A stretch of DNA of 64,000 bases from Burkholderia diffusa (lineage in GTDB: Bacteria > Pseudomonadota > Gammaproteobacteria > Burkholderiales > Burkholderiaceae). Location: contig NZ_CABVPN010000001.1 in assembly GCF_902499115.1 (NCBI RefSeq), positions 124,001 to 188,000 on the forward strand, written 5' to 3'. Shown here in pieces: positions 60,014 to 64,000 of this stretch (position 1 is its first letter; each line of letters begins with the position of its first letter). The position numbers and the translations under genes are program-made. A model generated the notes under the pieces. That model saw only the letters and a list, made by a program, of their open reading frames with translations, searched no databases and was not told the DNA's origin.

Positions 60014-60664
60014 TTACAGCGGCGGCTCGACGGGACGACGGGCGGGCGCCGGAGCGGGCGCCGAAGGCGCCACGACGCCCATCGAGACGATGTACTTGAG
60101 CGCGGCATCGACCGACATGTCGAGTTCGATGACTTCGCTCTTCGGCAGCATCAGGAAGAAGCCCGACGTCGGGTTCGGCGTCGTGGGCACGTACACGCTC
60201 ACGTACTCTTCCGTCAGATGGTTGACCACGTCGCCGCCGGGCGTGCCGGTCAGAAACGCAATCGTATACGAGCCGCGACGCGGGTATTCGATCAGCAGCG
60301 CCTTGCGGAACGCGTTGCCGCTGCTCGACAGCAGCGTGTCCGACACCTGCTTGACGCTCGTGTAGATCGGCCCGACGACCGGGATGTGACGCACGACCGC
60401 GTTCCACCACGTGACGAGCTTCTGGCCGATGAAGTTCTGCGTGGCCAGCCCGACGACGAAGATGAACGCGAGCGTCAGCACCGCGCCGATCCCCGGCAGG
60501 TGGAAGCCGAGCATCCGCTCCGGCTGCCACGATTCGGGCAACAGCAGCAGCGTCTGGTCCATCGTGCCGATGATGAGGCCGAGCACCCACAGCGTGATCG
60601 CGAGCGGGACGAGAACCAGCAGGCCGGTCAGGAACACCGTTTTCAGGGTCGTCTTTTTCATCAT
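60014..60664 (-). CDS. DUF502 membrane protein
   Basis: The 216-residue protein has two N-terminal membrane helices (LKTVFLTGLLVLVPLAITLWVL and GAVLTLAFIFVVGLATQNFIG) and then the DUF502 domain (IPVVGPIYTSVKQVSDTLL, GSYTIAFLTGTPGG, YVPTTPNPTSGFFLMLPKSEV). The family is widespread, and its function is not established. A Pro/Ala-rich C terminus (PSAPAPAPARRPVEPPL) is likely cytoplasmic or periplasmic tail. Two adjacent ATGs occur at 60664 and 60661. It lies between the FmdB-like gene and aspS on the same strand. Confidence 0.88.
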   Translation of the reverse strand: MMKKTTLKTVFLTGLLVLVPLAITLWVLGLIIGTMDQTLLLLPESWQPERMLGFHLPGIGAVLTLAFIFVVGLATQNFIGQKLVTWWNAVVRHIPVVGPIYTSVKQVSDTLLSSSGNAFRKALLIEYPRRGSYTIAFLTGTPGGDVVNHLTEEYVSVYVPTTPNPTSGFFLMLPKSEVIELDMSVDAALKYIVSMGVVAPSAPAPAPARRPVEPPL

Positions 60665-60725
60665 CTGCCGTCAATGAACCGCGCCGGAAGCGCGGGTTGG
60701 TCGCGGCCCGGCCGGGCCGCGACAG

Positions 60726-61067
60726 TCAACTGCTGGCGGCGGGCGCTGCAGCCGGGGCGGGCGCGGCGCTCGTCGTCGTACTTTCGGAGCTCGCGGCAGC
60801 GGGCGCGGCTGCCGCAGGCGCCGCGGCGGCCGGTGCTGCCGCCGTGTCGCCGGACGCCGTCGCCGGCGCGCTGGCGCCGCTCGAGCCACCGCGGAAATCG
60901 GTGACATACCAGCCGGAGCCCTTCAGCTGGAAGCCGGCGGCGGTGACCTGCTTGCGAAAAGCATCCTTCCCGCATTCGGGGCATTGCGACAGCGGCGCGT
61001 CGCTCATCTTCTGGAGCACGTCCTTCGCGAAACCGCACGCTTCGCATCGATAGGCGTAGATCGGCAT
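60726..61067 (-). CDS. FmdB-family zinc-ribbon protein with Ala-rich tail
   Basis: The 113-residue protein begins MPIYAYRCEACGFAKDVLQKM and has a second knuckle CPECGKDAFRK, giving the four-cysteine zinc ribbon of the FmdB regulatory-protein family (residues 1-70, through FQLKGSGWYVTDFRGG). The last 40 residues are low-complexity Ala/Pro/Ser (AAAAPAAAAPAAASSEST). The ribbon domain is small and cytoplasmic, with unknown role. The ATG at 61067 is the conserved start. It is followed by the DUF502 gene 61 bp later, as in many beta-proteobacteria. Confidence 0.88.
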   Translation of the reverse strand: MPIYAYRCEACGFAKDVLQKMSDAPLSQCPECGKDAFRKQVTAAGFQLKGSGWYVTDFRGGSSGASAPATASGDTAAAPAAAAPAAAAPAAASSESTTTSAAPAPAAAPAASS

Positions 61068-61162
61068 GATATTTTTCCCGCAGAAACTGGAAACGGCTTG
61101 CAAAACCTTGAATTATAGCTGAAACCCCGGCGCGCTCCGGCAACGGCCGCGACGCCCGAGCT

Positions 61163-61789
61163 TCAGCGACGGCGCCACGTGAGCCAGCGCTCGTGCCCTT
61201 CGAACACGGCCAGCGAATCGGTCACCGGCAGATCCTCGATCAGTTCGAAGTGCGGCGCGAGCAGCGCATCGAGTTCCGCGCGCTCGATGCCGAACGGCGG
61301 CCCCTTTGGTTTCGCCGTCACGAAGAAATAACCGGCCAGCAGCGCACCGGCGGGCAGCAGTTCGGCCATCCGCGCCGCATAGCCGGCGCGCAGGCTCGGC
61401 GGCAACGCGCACAGGAACGCGCGCTCGTACACCCACTGCACATCGAACGGCGGTCGGTACGCGAAGAAATCGGCCTGCTCCACGACGTCCGCATGCGCGC
61501 CGAGCTGCGCCTTCGCCGCCGCCACCGCCTGCGCCGAGAAATCGATCGCGCGCACGGGCCAGCCGGCCTGCGCGAGCCAGCCGGCCTCCTGCGCACTGCC
61601 GCAGCCCGGAATCAGCACCGCACAAGGCTCGAGGCGCTGGGCAAACGCGCGAAACCCGTTCGGCACGCCGCCGAACTCCCACGGCGTCACGCCGCGCGCG
61701 AAACGCTCGTCCCAGAACGCGGCGTTGCCGGGGTCGCGCGTCTCGAAATCGGCGGTGCTCGGTGCGGGCGGTCGTTTCGGTTCGGACAT
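61163..61789 (-). CDS. TPMT-family SAM-dependent methyltransferase
   Basis: The 208-residue protein has the thiopurine-methyltransferase-like fold: NAAFWDERFARGVTPWEFGGVP at about 22-43, the SAM motif VLIPGCGSAQEAGWLAQAGW and AIDFSAQAV, and ERAFLCALPPSLRAGYA. It probably methylates a small thiol, selenium or tellurium compound; the substrate is unknown. The ATG at 61789 has AAGGGAG seven bases upstream. A start at 61810 would overlap the ubiB stop (ATGA) but lacks a ribosome site of its own. Co-transcription with ubiB is likely. Confidence 0.87.
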   Translation of the reverse strand: MSEPKRPPAPSTADFETRDPGNAAFWDERFARGVTPWEFGGVPNGFRAFAQRLEPCAVLIPGCGSAQEAGWLAQAGWPVRAIDFSAQAVAAAKAQLGAHADVVEQADFFAYRPPFDVQWVYERAFLCALPPSLRAGYAARMAELLPAGALLAGYFFVTAKPKGPPFGIERAELDALLAPHFELIEDLPVTDSLAVFEGHERWLTWRRR

Positions 61790-61806
61790 CGCGCGGCTCC
61801 CTTCGG

Positions 61807-63384
61807 TCATGCGCCGTACGCGAGCGCGAGCAGCACGCGCGCGACGAGCGCCCCGACGCCGACGGCAAGGCCGAAGATCAGCAATGCCTGCAGCAGCCGG
61901 TTGGTACGTTTCTGCTCGACGAGGATCTGACGCATCAGGTCCTCGCTCGCCGCGCGCGGTGCGTCGTGGTGCGCCGCCATCGCGTGGTGGATCAGGCGCG
62001 GCAGTTGCGGCAGCGTCTTGCTCCACTGCGGCGCTTCGACCTTGAAGCGCTCGTACCAGCCGCGCAGGCCGATCTGCTCGGTCATCCAGCGCTCGAGATA
62101 CGGCTTCGCCGTCTTCCACAGGTCGAGTTCAGGATCGAGGGAACGGCCGAGCCCCTCGACGTTCAGCATCGTCTTCTGCAGCAGCACGAGCTGCGGCTGG
62201 ATCTCGACGTTGAAGCGGCGCGACGTCGAGAACAGACGCATCAGCACCTGACCGAGCGAGATGTCCTTCAGTGCGCGGTCGAAATACGGCTCGCACACTG
62301 CGCGGATCGCGCTTTCGAGCTCCTCGACGCGTGTCTCGGGCGGCACCCAGCCCGATTCGAGGTGCAGCGTCGCGACGCGGTGGTAGTCGCGCTTGAAGAA
62401 GGCGAGGAAGTTCTGCGCGAGGTAGTTCTTGTCGAAATCCGACAACGCGCCGACGATCCCGAAATCGAGCGCGATATAGCGGCCGAACGTGTTCGGATCG
62501 AGGCTCACCTGGATGTTGCCCGGGTGCATGTCCGCATGAAAGAAACCGTCGCGGAACACCTGCGTGAAGAAGATCTCGACGCCTTCGCGCGCGAGCTTCT
62601 TGATGTCGACGCCGGCCGAGCGCAGCGTCTCGACCTGGCTGATCGGCACGCCGGTCATGCGCTCCATCACGAGCACCTGCGACGTGGAGAAATCCCAAAA
62701 CATCTCGGGCACGAGCAACAGGTCGAGGCCCGCGAAGTTGCGGCGCAGCTGGCTGCCGTTCGCGGCCTCGCGCATCAGGTCCAGTTCGTCGTGCAGATAC
62801 TTGTCGAATTCGGCGACGACTTCGCGCGGCTTCAGGCGCCGGCCGTCTGCCCACATGCGCTCCGTCCACGTCGCGATGTCGCGCATCAGCGCGAGGTCCG
62901 AATCGATCACCGGCAGCATGTTCGGGCGCAGCACCTTGACCGCGACGGCCTTGCCCGCGTGCACGCCCTGCTTCAGCTTCGCGAAGTGCACCTGCGCGAT
63001 CGACGCGCTCGCGACCGGCTCGCGCTCGAATTCGTCGAACAGCTCGTCGACCGGCGCGCCGAGCGACTTCTCGATGATCGCGATCGCGACCGCCGAATCG
63101 AACGGCGGCACCTGGTCCTGCAGCTTCGCGAGTTCGTTCGCGAAATCGACCGACAGCAGGTCGCGGCGTGTAGACAGCACCTGGCCGAACTTCACGAAGA
63201 TCGGGCCGAGGCTTTCGAGCGCGTGACGCAGCCGCACGGCGGGCGGATCGGAATAGCGGCGGCCGATCGTCGTGATCCGCAACAGCAGCTTCACACGCCG
63301 GTCGTCGATCCGGGACAGCATCACTTCGTCGAGGCCAAAGCGGATGACGGTATAGACAATCTTGATGAAACGGAAAATGCGCAT
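61807..63384 (-). CDS. ubiB: Ubiquinone biosynthesis protein UbiB (ABC1/ADCK-family atypical kinase)
   Basis: The 525-residue protein has the ADCK-type kinase fold with the Ala-rich/KxGQ loop (LGPIFVKFGQVLSTRRDLL), ASASIAQVHFAK, VAVKVLRPNM, the catalytic FFHADMHPGNIQVSLDP and DFGIVGAL. A C-terminal pair of membrane helices (LLQALLIFGLAVGVGALVARVLLALA) anchors it in the inner membrane. It is required for aerobic ubiquinone synthesis, possibly as an ATPase that extracts lipid intermediates. It lies 12 bp after ubiJ. Confidence 0.96.
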   Translation of the reverse strand: MRIFRFIKIVYTVIRFGLDEVMLSRIDDRRVKLLLRITTIGRRYSDPPAVRLRHALESLGPIFVKFGQVLSTRRDLLSVDFANELAKLQDQVPPFDSAVAIAIIEKSLGAPVDELFDEFEREPVASASIAQVHFAKLKQGVHAGKAVAVKVLRPNMLPVIDSDLALMRDIATWTERMWADGRRLKPREVVAEFDKYLHDELDLMREAANGSQLRRNFAGLDLLLVPEMFWDFSTSQVLVMERMTGVPISQVETLRSAGVDIKKLAREGVEIFFTQVFRDGFFHADMHPGNIQVSLDPNTFGRYIALDFGIVGALSDFDKNYLAQNFLAFFKRDYHRVATLHLESGWVPPETRVEELESAIRAVCEPYFDRALKDISLGQVLMRLFSTSRRFNVEIQPQLVLLQKTMLNVEGLGRSLDPELDLWKTAKPYLERWMTEQIGLRGWYERFKVEAPQWSKTLPQLPRLIHHAMAAHHDAPRAASEDLMRQILVEQKRTNRLLQALLIFGLAVGVGALVARVLLALAYGA

Positions 63385-63396
63385 GCCCTGCGGCCC

Positions 63397-64000
63397 TCAG
63401 TGCGCGCCGCGCGGGCCGGAGCCCGTGCGCGCGCCGATTTTTTGTTCGAGTCGCTCGACCCGCTTTTCGACCCGCGCGAGCGCATCGCGCGCACGCGCCA
63501 GTTCGGCGTCGAAACCGCCGAGCACCGTGCGCCGGACGACTTGCGGGTTTTCATCGAGCCAGTATTCGGCGACGGAATCGAGCACGTTGCGGCCGGTGCG
63601 GCGCGCGCGCGCGCCGGCGTCGCGCACGACCGTCGCGATCCGGTGCGCCGCCGCGTCGCCGACCAGCTTCGCGAGATCTTCCTCAGGTTCCCAGCGCAGG
63701 TGCTCGGCCAGTTTCGCGATCTGCGTCGCGAACTCCGCGTCCCCCTCGATCTTCACGTGCTTCATCACGGCCGCCTGGCCGCCCTGCAGGAATGCGGCGA
63801 CAGTGTCGCCCGCGAGTGCGATCGACACGTCGACGTGTTTCGCATCGTGCGCTTCCACAGCGGACAGATAGCCGTCGGGCTGCACGAGCAGCGTCAGCGT
63901 GACGGGCGGCACGTCGAGCCGGGCGGTCTTGCCCGCGTAGGGGATCAGGCGGTCGCTCGCCCACGATTCGCGCGCGAGCAGGTGATTGACAGCAGCAGCA
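63397..64000 (-). CDS. ubiJ: Ubiquinone biosynthesis accessory factor UbiJ, C-terminal part (5' end outside window)
   Basis: The readable 200 residues start AAAVNHLLARESWASDRLIPYAGKTARLDVPP and continue through the SCP2 lipid-binding region (SIALAGDTVAAFLQGGQAAVMKHVKIEGDAEFATQIAKLA). A C-terminal coiled coil follows (ELARARDALARVEKRVERLEQKIGAR). UbiJ binds hydrophobic ubiquinone intermediates and organises the Ubi metabolon with UbiK. The frame runs off the window at 64000, so the start is missing. The order ubiJ-ubiB is as in other proteobacteria, usually preceded by ubiE. Confidence 0.92.
   Translation of the reverse strand, partial: AAAVNHLLARESWASDRLIPYAGKTARLDVPPVTLTLLVQPDGYLSAVEAHDAKHVDVSIALAGDTVAAFLQGGQAAVMKHVKIEGDAEFATQIAKLAEHLRWEPEEDLAKLVGDAAAHRIATVVRDAGARARRTGRNVLDSVAEYWLDENPQVVRRTVLGGFDAELARARDALARVEKRVERLEQKIGARTGSGPRGAH

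Overview
The window is a gene-dense, GC-rich stretch (third codon positions almost all G/C) with no insertion sequences, phage genes, CRISPR arrays or tRNA genes visible. The gene orders glpR/glpD-glpK-glpF, miaB-phoH-ybeY-corC-lnt, glyQ-glyS-gmhB-plsC, lptD-surA-pdxA-rsmA divergent from amgK-murU, and ubiJ-ubiB/aspS-nudB-clsB, together with the protein sequences, fit a Burkholderia primary chromosome, most likely the B. cepacia complex. This assignment is by recognition; no database search was run.

Layout. 1-4.0 kb: the 3' end of a galactonate dehydratase gene, a CopD-type membrane protein, and a two-gene cytochrome c operon closed by a strong terminator. 4.1-9.9 kb: RNA helicase rhlE, a putative flavin-binding protein, a ferritin-like diiron protein, a gamma-glutamyltransferase-family enzyme, and the DeoR-type regulator glpR. 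10-15.9 kb: glycerol catabolism (glpD, glpK, glpF) preceded by an AT-rich block of TTCG repeats that looks like the GlpR operator, with two small unknown genes between glpR and glpD and a HAD phosphatase after glpF. 16-20.3 kb: ribB under an FMN riboswitch, an XRE-cupin regulator, and a divergent MFS transporter/LysR pair. 20.5-27.7 kb: miaB, phoH, ybeY, a ChaC-like cyclotransferase, a tiny lipoprotein, corC and lnt. 27.8-37 kb: a TPR glycosyltransferase-like protein, both glycyl-tRNA synthetase subunits, gmhB, plsC, a YgjP-like metallopeptidase, gloA and a DMT exporter. 37-45 kb: rsmA, pdxA, surA and lptD facing amgK and murU, which links outer-membrane biogenesis with peptidoglycan sugar recycling. 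45-49 kb: an Atm1/MsbA-like ABC exporter, an acyl-CoA thioesterase, a nitrate-reductase-associated protein and fdhD. 48.9-56 kb: a fatty acid beta-oxidation cluster (isomerase-like crotonase, thiolase, FadN-type bifunctional enzyme, acyl-CoA dehydrogenase) headed by a TetR regulator with an operator-like dyad at its promoter. 56-64 kb: clsB, nudB, aspS, a DUF502 membrane protein, an FmdB zinc ribbon, a TPMT-like methyltransferase, ubiB and the 3' part of ubiJ, running off the window end.

Most of this is core metabolism and envelope biogenesis, and I found no convincing previously undescribed multi-gene system. The points most worth a second look are variant residues in otherwise ordinary proteins (GlpF pore motifs, the isomerase-like crotonase, LptD cysteines, the AmgK catalytic loop), a ybeY frame open about 100 codons upstream of the canonical start, and several well-formed dyads in promoter regions (10.9, 9.0, 19.3, 20.4 and 56.05 kb). 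All functions are inferred by reading the sequence.
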